A DNA stretch of 64,000 nucleotides from Hirschia sp964351655 (GTDB lineage Bacteria; Pseudomonadota; Alphaproteobacteria; Caulobacterales; Hyphomonadaceae): contig CAYGPD010000013.1 of assembly GCA_964351655.1 (NCBI GenBank), positions 7,815 through 71,814 of the forward strand. The letters run 5' to 3'. The notes beneath the pieces are model-generated. The model was given only the letters and a program-made list of their open reading frames with translations. It was not told the origin of the DNA and did no database searches. Shown one piece after another: positions 34,137 to 42,743 of this stretch (position 1 is the first letter of the stretch; every line of letters begins with the position of its first letter). A program made the translations under genes and the position numbers.

Positions 34137-34688
34137 ATGTTAGAGACAATTCTCTCCAACAGCCTTAAAGGTGCATTATTGGGCGCAGGGCTAGGCTTGG
34201 TAGGGTTGCCCATCGCCTACCTTATTATTCAACTCATCGACAACCCATCGAAGAAAGTTGTAAAAACGAACTTTGTCGTCAACTTTACTTTTGTCATAGG
34301 TTTTCTATTTTTCGGAGCCTTAATAGCCCTTCCATATGCTTTCAATGACATGATCACCCTCAATACCCAGCATGGGTTTGCTATTGTATTCGCGACAATT
34401 GCATTGGGCTGTCTGCTTTGTTTATTTGATGCAAGCAAACGTCAAATCACATGGTTTGATGATGGCATCATGATTCATCGCTGGAATAGCGCACAAGAAT
34501 TTTACAAGTGGAAACAGATCACATGCATTGAATGGGATCCTGTCTTACATATCTGGCGCATGTATCTTGATGATGACAACACTTTTGCCATCCATCCGCT
34601 CATGACAGGCGCATCTCGTTTTCTCGAAGTCGCGCTTGAGAAATCCCATTTATTCACCCAAGGCAAATATTCTCACCTGCGCGGATAA
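34137..34688 (+). CDS. Membrane protein of unknown function with PH-like C-terminus
   Basis: 183 residues. Three membrane helices are visible (LKGALLGAGLGLVGLPIAYLIIQL, NFTFVIGFLFFGALIALPYAF, FAIVFATIALGCLLCLF). A cytoplasmic tail follows with RQITWFDDGIMIHRWNSAQEFYKWKQITCIEWDP, a strand pattern reminiscent of bacterial PH-like domains. No family is recognised with confidence. It is convergent with flgL, 7 bases apart. Confidence 0.6.
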   Translation: MLETILSNSLKGALLGAGLGLVGLPIAYLIIQLIDNPSKKVVKTNFVVNFTFVIGFLFFGALIALPYAFNDMITLNTQHGFAIVFATIALGCLLCLFDASKRQITWFDDGIMIHRWNSAQEFYKWKQITCIEWDPVLHIWRMYLDDDNTFAIHPLMTGASRFLEVALEKSHLFTQGKYSHLRG

Positions 34689-34695
34689 TTTATCC

Positions 34696-35601
34696 TTACA
34701 AAACATCCAATAGTGTAAGCCCGCGCACAGCATTAAATACACTCGCCGACGCTTGATAGGATGTTTGCGCATTGTTGAGCTTCACGGCGACCTCAGCCAA
34801 ATCAACATCAACAATATTACCGATTGAACTCGCCAATGTGTTGAGTTGCAATTGTTGACGTTCAATTGCACTTTCTACGCGCTCTTGCGTGCGTCCATTT
34901 TCTGCTTGCAACTGCACCATGCCTTGCGTTGCATCATCTATTGCTCCTAGTTGCGCTTGCAAAGCCGTTTTCTGAGCGTCAGACATTGGACCAGGATATG
35001 GGCCACCTGCCGCTAAATCCTTCAGCAACGTAAAAACTTCCAAAGCTGCTTCAGAGGCGACAGGTGCCATTGAAATATCTTGATAGCCATCGACACTCAC
35101 CTTTTGCTCTTGAGCACCTTGCTCAAATGCCGTTGCTATTGGGTTAGCCGCAAGATCAGCAAGACTGGCAACTTTTACTGGAGGCTTGTCATAGCGCGTC
35201 CCACCAAAGGAGTAATTTCCAGCAATCTGCAAATTAAATACATCTTTGATAACTTGAAACGCTTCCTCAAGCTTTGAATCAATAGTGGATGGCCCATTCA
35301 AACTCGTGTCTTGCAAAATCGCATCTCGCAATTGTCCCAACACCTCATCGGCACGTCCCAGCATGGCATCTTGCATTGAAAGTCGCGTATTTAGCTCAGC
35401 AGCATTATCCACGCGCGATTGTATATTGGCTTGCAATCTTGAGCTGGACACGAGCGTATGCGTTTGCGCGCCATAGCCTTTTAGATCCGTCGCCTTGGTT
35501 TGGGATGCCGTCTGATTGGAGACTTCAAACAAAGTCTTCTGCGACTTTTGCAAGTCACGTAGAGCATTTTGAGAAATCATGGCAGTCGAAATACGTGTCA
35601 T
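34696..35601 (-). CDS. flgL: Flagellar hook-associated protein FlgL (HAP3)
   Basis: 301 residues, typical for alphaproteobacterial FlgL. The N-terminal flagellin-like coiled region is MISQNALRDLQKSQKTLFEVSNQTASQTKATDLKGYG. The C-terminal partner helix is LNTLASSIGNIVDVDLAEVAVKLNNAQTSYQASASVFNAVRGLTLLDVL. The two ends pair in the D0/D1 core that joins hook cap to filament. It lies 19 bases downstream of flgK and is co-transcribed with it, as in Caulobacter. Confidence 0.95.
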   Translation of the reverse strand: MTRISTAMISQNALRDLQKSQKTLFEVSNQTASQTKATDLKGYGAQTHTLVSSSRLQANIQSRVDNAAELNTRLSMQDAMLGRADEVLGQLRDAILQDTSLNGPSTIDSKLEEAFQVIKDVFNLQIAGNYSFGGTRYDKPPVKVASLADLAANPIATAFEQGAQEQKVSVDGYQDISMAPVASEAALEVFTLLKDLAAGGPYPGPMSDAQKTALQAQLGAIDDATQGMVQLQAENGRTQERVESAIERQQLQLNTLASSIGNIVDVDLAEVAVKLNNAQTSYQASASVFNAVRGLTLLDVL

Positions 35602-35620
35602 ATCAGCTTACCTTCTATCC

Positions 35621-37744
35621 CTAAACCAATCGCAAGAGCGTATCAAACATCTCAGTCGCCGCCTGCATCATACGGGACGCTGAGTTATATGCTTGTTGAT
35701 ATTGCGTCATCTTTACTAATTCTTCGTCGACATTCACGCCCTCAACACTCTCGCGACGTGTCGAAATTTCATTTTTCACAGCTTCTGCCGAGGCAGCTGC
35801 TTGCGCAGTAGAGGTTGCTTTCGCCCCCGCAACACCCGCTAAGCGCGCAGCGTAATCATTGATACTTGTTTTTTGCGCATTAATGCCACCAGCCGCGCCA
35901 AAGCTACGGATAGAATCCCCAGATAATGACAAGCCAGTCGCCCCGCGCCCGTCTCCTTTTTCAAGCACACTGTCACCCACCACTTTGCCCACAAGATCAG
36001 GCTTTGCAGTTGCAACTCTGGAATAATCATTGAGTATTTCGCTGCGTACTGAAATATCTTTAGCGCGATCCGCAGACCCAACAGTACTCAAGCCAAACAA
36101 TTGGCTCATTGATATATTTGAACCCGTACGCTGTGTTGTGTCTTCAATCGCATCAATACGACTTGATTGTGTGTTGGTCGCGCCTTTAAAACTCATGACG
36201 CCATTTGCATCCAGAGTTACAGTTCCATATCCGTTAAGCTGCGTGTTCATCTGCGTGACAACATCACCTATCGTTCCGCCAGCAACAGGCGAAACTGATA
36301 CCTGCGTTAGAACCGCTCCGACATTGGAGAGCACCTCAAATGTTATCGATTGCCCTGCAGCAAATCCATGCGGTGAAGCGGCGCTAAGTCCTGTAGCAAA
36401 ATTGGTCGGTGTCGGTTTGGAAATAATATTGTTTAAACCAAAACGGTGCGCCAATCCTTGTCCGGCCCAATCAGACGGCGCAGTCTCGTCTTGACGCATC
36501 GCCACACCATCGCCGCCCGCTGCATTTGCGGCTGAAATTTGCAACACACCATTTGTAAATGTTGCAGTACCTGACGCTCCTAGAGCCGTATTAATCGAGG
36601 TTGCCAGCCCTCCAACAGTCGTCCCAATTGCAGTCGTCGTGCCGGCTTCATCCGTGATCGTCCCCGCGGTAAAATCTATGGACAAATTTTTCACAATCTG
36701 ACCACTAGAATCCGTAATCGCAAGATGTGACGTACCGGTAAATCCGTGCGTATCCGTAGAGATCAGCCCCGTATTTTCTCCCGTTAAAACCCCCGGTGCA
36801 GGCACTGCACTCGCATCATTGTGAGCCGCATTTAAACTATCGATCAGTCCGGAAGCATATTCTCCAAATGCCATACCAATGGCTGGAATTTCGACATCAC
36901 GCGCTTGGATCAACCCCATGATCTCACCGCTCTTTATATATTTATCAAGCGACAATTTCGTGCTGGATGTCGAATGGCTAACCTCTACACCCGCATATCC
37001 TTGCAAGCCTGTTGTGTCGCCCATCGAGAATTCAGCAGCTTCGTGTGATACCAAAAGAAAACCACTTGTTGTGCGTAAATTCACACCACCAAGGCTACGC
37101 TCTTCAGTGCGAACGTCCACAATCTGAGACAAGCGATCAATTAATTTGCTCTGCTCGTTTTCAGCTTGCGTCGCATCAGAACCCGATATTTTTGATTGCT
37201 GAATGGAAGCATTCAAATCAGCAATCGTCTGCATCAATGTGTTGGCCTCACCAATCACAGACCGCAATTGCGCATTCGCTTCATCTCGCAATGCAGAAAT
37301 CTCGTCTGCTGTTTGGTTCACTTGGCTCAGCATGTTCTCAATATCAGAAACCACACTTCCCTGCCGCAATGAGGACGCCGGATCTAACGCTAAGTTTCCA
37401 AAAGAACCCAGCACACTATCGAGGGCAGAAAATACCGTTCCCCCTTCAGATGGATTCCCCAGCAATCCTTGCAATCTGTCCATAAATTGCGCCACGGTGG
37501 ATGTAGAACCCACTGTTGCGGATGTTCTCATCTCTGATGCTGCTAAAAACTTATCTGCTGCACGCTGCACATTGACCTGAACCCCGAAAGATCCATGCTT
37601 TGTACTCAGGGAGTCGAAGGTTGTATCGAGGCGCGTATAGCCTTCCGTGTTAACATTCGCGACGTTAGTAGAGACCGTGTTGAGCGCGCGCTGGTTCGCC
37701 TGCAAAGCCGAAAGACTTGTCGACATCATGCTGCTAATACTCAT
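35621..37744 (-). CDS. flgK: Flagellar hook-associated protein FlgK (HAP1)
   Basis: 707 residues from the ATG at 37744, preceded by TAGGAGATG; a longer frame lacks any start signal. The rod/hook N-terminal motif is SISSMMSTSLSALQANQRALNTVSTNVANVNTEGYTR. The C-terminal helix is EEVNVDEELVKMTQYQQAYNSASRMMQAATEMFDTLLRLV-like. The middle is repetitive and rich in T, G and S, as in exposed HAP1 domains. It forms the hook-filament junction. A sigma-54 promoter at 37961-37975 lies about 215 bases upstream, giving a long leader. Confidence 0.95.
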   Translation of the reverse strand: MSISSMMSTSLSALQANQRALNTVSTNVANVNTEGYTRLDTTFDSLSTKHGSFGVQVNVQRAADKFLAASEMRTSATVGSTSTVAQFMDRLQGLLGNPSEGGTVFSALDSVLGSFGNLALDPASSLRQGSVVSDIENMLSQVNQTADEISALRDEANAQLRSVIGEANTLMQTIADLNASIQQSKISGSDATQAENEQSKLIDRLSQIVDVRTEERSLGGVNLRTTSGFLLVSHEAAEFSMGDTTGLQGYAGVEVSHSTSSTKLSLDKYIKSGEIMGLIQARDVEIPAIGMAFGEYASGLIDSLNAAHNDASAVPAPGVLTGENTGLISTDTHGFTGTSHLAITDSSGQIVKNLSIDFTAGTITDEAGTTTAIGTTVGGLATSINTALGASGTATFTNGVLQISAANAAGGDGVAMRQDETAPSDWAGQGLAHRFGLNNIISKPTPTNFATGLSAASPHGFAAGQSITFEVLSNVGAVLTQVSVSPVAGGTIGDVVTQMNTQLNGYGTVTLDANGVMSFKGATNTQSSRIDAIEDTTQRTGSNISMSQLFGLSTVGSADRAKDISVRSEILNDYSRVATAKPDLVGKVVGDSVLEKGDGRGATGLSLSGDSIRSFGAAGGINAQKTSINDYAARLAGVAGAKATSTAQAAASAEAVKNEISTRRESVEGVNVDEELVKMTQYQQAYNSASRMMQAATEMFDTLLRLV

Positions 37745-37960
37745 GTCACATCTCCTACCAGATAGGGCTAAATTTTGCCCCTCGGCCAAGTTTACCCGGC
37801 TAGAATTGCCTAGCAGAGGAATACCGACCTAAAATCCCGTTGTGGAAACACTCTAAGCTAATCTATAACAAGCGTTTGTTTTGTTTGCGTTTATTTGCAT
37901 CATCCCGCTTTAAGCAAGACGGATTCACCCAGAAATATGTTCCTGCGTATTCGATACCTC

Positions 37961-37975
37961 GCAAGCTTTGGGCCA
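37961..37975 (-). promoter_or_regulatory. Sigma-54 promoter for flgKL
   Basis: On the minus strand TGGCCCAAAGCTTGC has the invariant GG and GC separated by exactly 10 bases and matches TGGCAC-N5-TTGC at nearly every position. It points toward flgK. Class III and IV flagellar genes of Caulobacter use sigma-54 with FlbD, and flbD is present at 46657. Confidence 0.75.
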
Positions 37976-38046
37976 GAATTTAAATTTAATGGAAATTTAC
38001 TATAAATTGGCCCATACCCCCGTTTTTTTTACCCATTTCTATCCAT

Positions 38047-38061
38047 CGGCAAAATCTGCCG
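38047..38061. promoter_or_regulatory. Candidate FlbD (ftr) binding site between flgK and fliK
   Basis: CGGCA-AAATC-TGCCG is a perfect 5-bp inverted repeat of the GGCAAA...TTTGCC type described for FlbD ftr elements in Caulobacter. It lies midway between the two divergent sigma-54 promoters. Additional half-sites are TCTGCCGCC (about 38086) and TTCGGCAAATT (about 38140). Confidence 0.55.
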
Positions 38062-38156
38062 CTTCTACATATTTGACCCTAAAATTTCTGCCGCCTCCAG
38101 TGAAAAGGTAAACGCCCAAACCGCATTTTTAGGGAAGTTTTCGGCAAATTTATTAC

Positions 38157-38173
38157 TGGCCCGCCGATTGCAT
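38157..38173 (+). promoter_or_regulatory. Sigma-54 promoter upstream of fliK-flgD
   Basis: TGGCCCGCCGATTGCAT keeps GG-N10-GC exactly and reads toward fliK. The expected transcription start would fall near 38183-38186, a few bases after the first possible ATG of fliK (38178). The real translation start is therefore probably further downstream. Confidence 0.65.
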
Positions 38174-38177
38174 ATCT

Positions 38178-39821
38178 ATGGTTAACGCGGTGCAAAAGCA
38201 TCATTGCGATTTAAAAAAATGGGTGTGTAGCGTGATTGACGGGTTAAATTATTCAGAGACGAAAACAATAAAATCGTCCCTTTCTAAATTAGATGAGACT
38301 CGCGGATATAATGGCGAGAAAATTGACAAAGAGTATTTCCGTAGTTTTCTAAACGCGAACAATACCCCCTCATCTAAAGCCCGTCCAAATTCGACGCAGA
38401 AGCAAACATCTTCTCAAGAAATTGCATCATCAGATGCCTCTCTTATGACGATTAATTTCTTCACAGCACAAAATTTCGACACCAACACCTCCCCTTCTCT
38501 TTCACTAGAGACAGGCACGCTGCACAACACAAACCTTACAACGACCAGTTCTCCTGAAGTCGCCACAGCACACGCTGCAACATCAGCCACAATCACAAAT
38601 ACACAGCAGGCAAATGTTCAAAATGGCCAAACTGCCGCTTCCAACATTCCCCAAGCACAAGCAGTGCCGACAGCAAACGCTGTAAGCCCAAACCAAGCGT
38701 TAGCGACCGACCAAGCCGGCACGCAAACGTCTTCCGAAACAACGACTAGCACACCTCAAACGCCTACAGTGCAAACATCCCAAGCTCCGACACCCCACAT
38801 AAGTGCGCAAAACCTGGCGGCTATATTAAAGAGTCCGGCAACTCCCCTTACAGCCGCTGATATGAATCTAATCGCGCAAAGCACGACCAAGCAGGCTGGC
38901 ACTGTTGCGACCTCAACAGCTACCAATCTAAATAGTGCGCTTCAAATTCAAACTAACACAACTCAGTCAGGTGTAGGACAAGTTCTGTCTCAAACAGTCG
39001 TACCACAAGGTGCATCCGCGCAATTTTTGCAATCTACTAAGGGGACAAACACCTCAAACTCTGCAAATTCAGGGTCAGCACAAACCGGCACGCAAGCACA
39101 AAACAGTCAGACGCCAAACACATCATCGGCAAGTCAACCAAACCCGGCCACCACCGCCCAAGCAGCGAGTGTGCAGACACCAAGCACCTCACAAGCAGGC
39201 ACACTTCAGGGCCAAGTTTTATCAGGAAATGATTTCACAAATTTTAGTGAAACATCCACAGATACTGACCTCGCAGAACTTCCTGAAACGACTTTAAAGT
39301 CCACAAACTTTACATCTTCAAACACAAGTTCACAGCCCAACCCAACAACGGAATTACCTGCTAGTTTGCGCAGTGCAAATCCTGTTACTCAGCAAGCATG
39401 GGCAGGTATTATCCAGCGTCTTGATGGTAAAAGTCAGCAATTTCAAATTCGCTTAGATCCCGCTGAATTGGGTCGGATAAACGTTTCTATCGAAATCACT
39501 AAAGATAAGAAGGCAACTGTCACCCTCGCCGCAAAATCCGCAGAAGCACTTTCTGAATTGTCCAAAGGTTCCAGAGCTCTGCAAGATGCTTTGGCAGAAG
39601 CCGGCATTGAGCTTGAAGAAGGCGGATTAAAATTAGAATTATCACCAGATGACAGTAGTTCGTTCACCTTTAACGGCGATGATAGTTCACAAACGGCTAA
39701 TGAAAAGGATGGAATTTCAAAGGACGCTGACTCATCAAACGATCAGCAATCCAATGAACCCTACCACATAACGCCAGAACTCACAGCTTGGTCACGCATG
39801 CGCGTGGATCTTAAAGCATAA
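38178..39821 (+). CDS. fliK: Flagellar hook-length control protein FliK
   Basis: Up to 547 residues. The C-terminal ~100 residues hold the conserved FliK domain: LDGKSQQFQIRLDPAELGRINVSIEITKDKKATVTLAAKSAEALSELSKGSRALQDALAEAGIELEEGGLKLEL. The long middle is a low-complexity T/S/Q/A-rich ruler region, as usual. The start is uncertain because a sigma-54 promoter ends at 38173, just before the ATG at 38178. GTG codons around 38223 or the ATG at 38447 are alternatives. It measures hook length and switches export specificity. flgD follows 18 bases later. Confidence 0.85.
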   Translation: MVNAVQKHHCDLKKWVCSVIDGLNYSETKTIKSSLSKLDETRGYNGEKIDKEYFRSFLNANNTPSSKARPNSTQKQTSSQEIASSDASLMTINFFTAQNFDTNTSPSLSLETGTLHNTNLTTTSSPEVATAHAATSATITNTQQANVQNGQTAASNIPQAQAVPTANAVSPNQALATDQAGTQTSSETTTSTPQTPTVQTSQAPTPHISAQNLAAILKSPATPLTAADMNLIAQSTTKQAGTVATSTATNLNSALQIQTNTTQSGVGQVLSQTVVPQGASAQFLQSTKGTNTSNSANSGSAQTGTQAQNSQTPNTSSASQPNPATTAQAASVQTPSTSQAGTLQGQVLSGNDFTNFSETSTDTDLAELPETTLKSTNFTSSNTSSQPNPTTELPASLRSANPVTQQAWAGIIQRLDGKSQQFQIRLDPAELGRINVSIEITKDKKATVTLAAKSAEALSELSKGSRALQDALAEAGIELEEGGLKLELSPDDSSSFTFNGDDSSQTANEKDGISKDADSSNDQQSNEPYHITPELTAWSRMRVDLKA

Positions 39822-39839
39822 GAATAAGGAAAGCGCGTC

Positions 39840-40508
39840 GTGGCAGATCTAATCTCATTTGTGAATCAAAGCGCAGTAACGGGCGCAAACACAGCCTCTT
39901 CAACTGCGTCGCTCGCAGGAAATTTCGATACATTTCTTACACTTCTGACTGCACAAATGCAAAACCAAGATCCGTTGGAGCCGCTAGATTCTTCTGAATT
40001 TACAAACCAACTCGTTCAGTTTTCTGGTGTGGAACAACAAATCCAAACCAATACGACATTAAACTCCTTACTGTCTGCAAACAACGCGACGACAGGCGCT
40101 GCCCTCTCTGGCTATCTAGGTCAAAGTGTGGAGATCAATAGTGAAGGTGCAGGCTTTAGTGGTGAAGAACTGACATGGCGTTATTCTCTAGGAAATGACG
40201 CCGCAGAATCTCTCGTCGTTGTCAAAGATGAAAGTGGAAAAGTCGTTTATACACAGAACGCAGAAAAAACCGCTGGCTCTCACGAATTCAAATGGGACGG
40301 CACAAAAACCGACGGCACAAAAGCCGCCGAAAACAATGTGTATTACACAACAATAACTGCAAAAAATCACGATGGTGAAGCCATTTCGACATCCTCAAGC
40401 GTCTTAACACGCGTGACAGGCGTGGACTTATCCTTCGGCACACCAGCCATCACAACAAATGCAGGCATATACGGTTACAGTGATATTTTACGTCTAACGT
40501 CAAATTAA
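39840..40508 (+). CDS. flgD: Flagellar hook-capping protein FlgD
   Basis: 222 residues, GTG start with AAGGAAAG upstream. The family N-terminus FDTFLTLLTAQMQNQDPLEPLDSSEFTNQLVQFSGVEQQIQTN is nearly canonical. The C-terminal tudor/FnIII-like part includes YTQNAEKTAGSHEFKWDGTKTDGTKAAENNVYY. FlgD caps the growing hook and is removed on completion. It is translated from the same transcript as fliK. A small hairpin at 40515-40530 follows. Confidence 0.95.
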   Translation: MADLISFVNQSAVTGANTASSTASLAGNFDTFLTLLTAQMQNQDPLEPLDSSEFTNQLVQFSGVEQQIQTNTTLNSLLSANNATTGAALSGYLGQSVEINSEGAGFSGEELTWRYSLGNDAAESLVVVKDESGKVVYTQNAEKTAGSHEFKWDGTKTDGTKAAENNVYYTTITAKNHDGEAISTSSSVLTRVTGVDLSFGTPAITTNAGIYGYSDILRLTSN

Positions 40509-40514
40509 TCACCT

Positions 40515-40530
40515 CCCCTAACTATAGGGG
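40515..40530 (+). terminator. Short hairpin after flgD
   Basis: CCCCTA-ACTA-TAGGGG, a perfect 6-bp stem, lies 7 bases after the flgD stop. There is no T-run, so it may be an RNA-processing hairpin rather than a full terminator. flgE starts 120 bases later. Confidence 0.4.
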
Positions 40531-40650
40531 AATATACGATCCGGACCGCAAAAGCAGTTCGCAGACACATGGCGCAAAAGCGCTCTTTCAAGGCCTCATC
40601 TCATAAGAAGATGAAGGTAATAGAGTGGGTTTAGTTTAAGGAATACCGCC

Positions 40651-42018
40651 ATGAGTATAGGTTCAGCACTCCTCGCAGGAACAGCAGGTCTACGTGCAAA
40701 TGCATCGGCAATGGCCGCCGTGTCAGAAAATATAGCCAACGTAAATACAGTAGGTTACAAGCGTTTACGCAATGATTTTACAGCCATGCTGAATAATCAG
40801 GGCTTCCAAACATCCTACAATGCCGGCGCTGTAAGAGCCTCCGCCACGACGCTTATGCGTGAGCAAGGTACGCTGCAATCTTCATCTGTCTCCACACATA
40901 TGGCAATCTCTGGTGAAGGCTATTTTGTTACGAGAGATCGCGCAGGAAATGCAACAGCATCTGACGAATACACATACACACGTGCTGGCCAATTTTCTCC
41001 TGACGCAAGCGGGTATCTTCAAAACAGCGGCGGGCAATATCTGTATGGCTGGCCCATTGGAGTTGATGAAGTTGTCAATGCAAGTCCAACAGATCTTACG
41101 GCATTACGTCCTGTTCGAGTTTCTGGTTATGGTGGTATCGCTGAAGCGTCAGCCAACCTCTCAATCACAGCCAACCTAAACGCTAATCAAACCGTCAACC
41201 CTGCTGTATATGCTGCAGGAGCAATGGCAAGCGGCACGATTACACCAGACTTCACAACCCCATTGGAAATCTACGACTCCAAAGGTGGACGCCACACGGT
41301 AAACTTCTCATTCCTAAAGACAGCCAACCCGAATGAGTGGCAAGTAGAAGCTTATGTTACGCCTTCTACTGACATTGAAGGCGCAACTGATGGCCTCTTA
41401 GCAAGTGGAAAAGTAGTCTTTACCCAAGCTGGTTTGATAGACACAGCAGCAACCAACGCTCTTGCTGATGGATTTGACCCACAAGGCACACTTAATATTG
41501 GTGCATCTGGTTCAGCAGCAACTCCAAGATGGAATGTTGCTTCGGGTATCGATGCTCAAGCTATCGAATTAGACTTAGGTGATGGTAACAGCACTATCGG
41601 ATTAACGCAGTACTCATCTGACTCAATCCTTGATACATCAGCAGTTGATGGTGTGCCATTTGGTTCACTTGCGGCGGTAAATGTGGATCAAGACGGATTT
41701 GTCATTGCGCAATACACAAATGGCTTTAGTCGTAAAATTTTCCAAGTCCCTGTCGCCACTTTCGGAAATGACGGCGGCCTTATCGCTCAAGCTGGTAGTA
41801 GTTATAGCGCGGGTCCAAATGCCGGAGATATGAACCTACGTGCTCCAAAATCGGGTGAAGCTGGAACAATTGTATCAAGTGCACTTGAATCCTCTACAGT
41901 AGACCTTGCGGAAGAGTTTTCGAGCTTGATTACGACACAACGCGCTTATTCTGCTTCTTCAAAAATTATTACAACAGCAGATGAAATGCTTGATGAGCTA
42001 ATTCGTATCAAACGATAG
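40651..42018 (+). CDS. flgE: Flagellar hook protein FlgE
   Basis: 455 residues. The N-terminal rod/hook motif is SIGSALLAGTAGLRANASAMAAVSENIANVNTVGYKRLRNDF, and the C-terminal one is LESSTVDLAEEFSSLITTQRAYSASSKIITTADEMLDELIRIKR. The middle carries hook domains D1-D2. It polymerises into the universal joint. No good sigma-54 promoter was found in the 140 bases upstream; a GCGC-AAAA-GCGC palindrome at about 40572 is the only clear element. A terminator follows at 42071. Confidence 0.96.
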   Translation: MSIGSALLAGTAGLRANASAMAAVSENIANVNTVGYKRLRNDFTAMLNNQGFQTSYNAGAVRASATTLMREQGTLQSSSVSTHMAISGEGYFVTRDRAGNATASDEYTYTRAGQFSPDASGYLQNSGGQYLYGWPIGVDEVVNASPTDLTALRPVRVSGYGGIAEASANLSITANLNANQTVNPAVYAAGAMASGTITPDFTTPLEIYDSKGGRHTVNFSFLKTANPNEWQVEAYVTPSTDIEGATDGLLASGKVVFTQAGLIDTAATNALADGFDPQGTLNIGASGSAATPRWNVASGIDAQAIELDLGDGNSTIGLTQYSSDSILDTSAVDGVPFGSLAAVNVDQDGFVIAQYTNGFSRKIFQVPVATFGNDGGLIAQAGSSYSAGPNAGDMNLRAPKSGEAGTIVSSALESSTVDLAEEFSSLITTQRAYSASSKIITTADEMLDELIRIKR

Positions 42019-42070
42019 GTAATTAAGACTATTATCGCCTATTTCGCGATTTTTGGTCCATTCTGAAACA

Positions 42071-42118
42071 AAAAACACCCCAAAGGCAAACAAAACGTCT
42101 CTGGGGTGTTTTTTTATT
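42071..42118 (+). terminator. Rho-independent terminator after flgE
   Basis: AACACCCCA / TGGGGTGTT, a 9-bp stem with a longish loop, is followed by seven Ts. It separates the hook genes from sciP. Confidence 0.88.
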
Positions 42119-42218
42119 CTTGAAATTTTCAATAAAACCCTCGCATTGACTTCAGTCTGAACTTAAAACCATTCGTATATGGTGATCAGCATAGACCAGA
42201 CCAATGAAAGGGAATTCT

Positions 42219-42491
42219 ATGCTGACCCAGAACGCGAAAAGCGCGGCAGTTATCGGACCCGACGGAAAAACACTTACTCTTGCTGACCTTCCATCACCGG
42301 AAATCAAGCGCTGGGTAACCCGTCGTAAAGCAGAAGTCGTTGCAGCAGTCCGCGGCGATTTGTTGACTCGTGAAGATGCTCTCGCTCGTTATAAAATCTC
42401 ATCCGAAGAATATGAAGGATGGGAAGCACTTTACGACCGTTTCGGCGTAAAAGGCCTACGGACGACCCGCCTACAAAACTACCGCGCATAG
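42219..42491 (+). CDS. sciP: CtrA inhibitor SciP (DUF1153)
   Basis: 90 residues from the ATG at 42219 with AAAGGGA upstream. The DUF1153 sequence is clear: KTLTLADLPSPEIKRWVTRRKAEVVAAVRGDLLTREDALARYKISSEEYEGWEALYDRFGVKGLRTTRLQNYR, a helix-turn-helix that binds DNA and CtrA. In Caulobacter SciP blocks CtrA-driven transcription at the swarmer-to-stalked stage and its gene sits between flgE and fliF, exactly as here. A 14-bp hairpin lies just downstream. Confidence 0.95.
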   Translation: MLTQNAKSAAVIGPDGKTLTLADLPSPEIKRWVTRRKAEVVAAVRGDLLTREDALARYKISSEEYEGWEALYDRFGVKGLRTTRLQNYRA

Positions 42492-42502
42492 TTCGAAAAT
42501 AA

Positions 42503-42545
42503 TTCTTATTTATCAACCGATAAATGCTGGATTGATAAATAAGAA
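42503..42545 (+). terminator. Long AT-rich hairpin after sciP
   Basis: TTCTTATTTATCAA and TTGATAAATAAGAA pair perfectly over 14 bp around a 15-base loop, 12 bases after the sciP stop, followed by AATTTT. It probably ends or stabilises the sciP transcript. A second, GC-rich hairpin (CATGCC...GGCATAATG, about 42571-42602) follows. Confidence 0.6.
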
Positions 42546-42664
42546 AATTTTCAACTTAAAGCATAATATTCATGCCTCGGCCTTTTAAAGGGCGGGGCAT
42601 AATGCTGTTTGCACAGCACTTTGCTGCAAATTATTAAAAACAAATGCCATTGTTTTCGCTCTTG

Positions 42665-42679
42665 TTAATGAGACGTTTA
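42665..42679 (+). promoter_or_regulatory. Candidate CtrA box upstream of fliF
   Basis: TTAA-TGAGACG-TTTA keeps the TTAA-N7-TTAA spacing of the CtrA box with one mismatch, about 65 bases before the fliF start. The fliF operon of Caulobacter is a direct CtrA target, and the position of sciP next door fits shared cell-cycle control. Confidence 0.5.
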
Positions 42680-42743
42680 CAGACTGCTGGGAAATTATTG
42701 CCTAACGACCTCACTTTGGGGTGCAAGAATTACCGGGTAAATA

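Noticed and set aside
40560..40585. Sigma-54 promoter for flgE
   Set aside because: TGGCGCAAAAGCGC and CGGACCGCAAAAGC both have GG-N9-GC spacing, one base short of the strict 10-base requirement.
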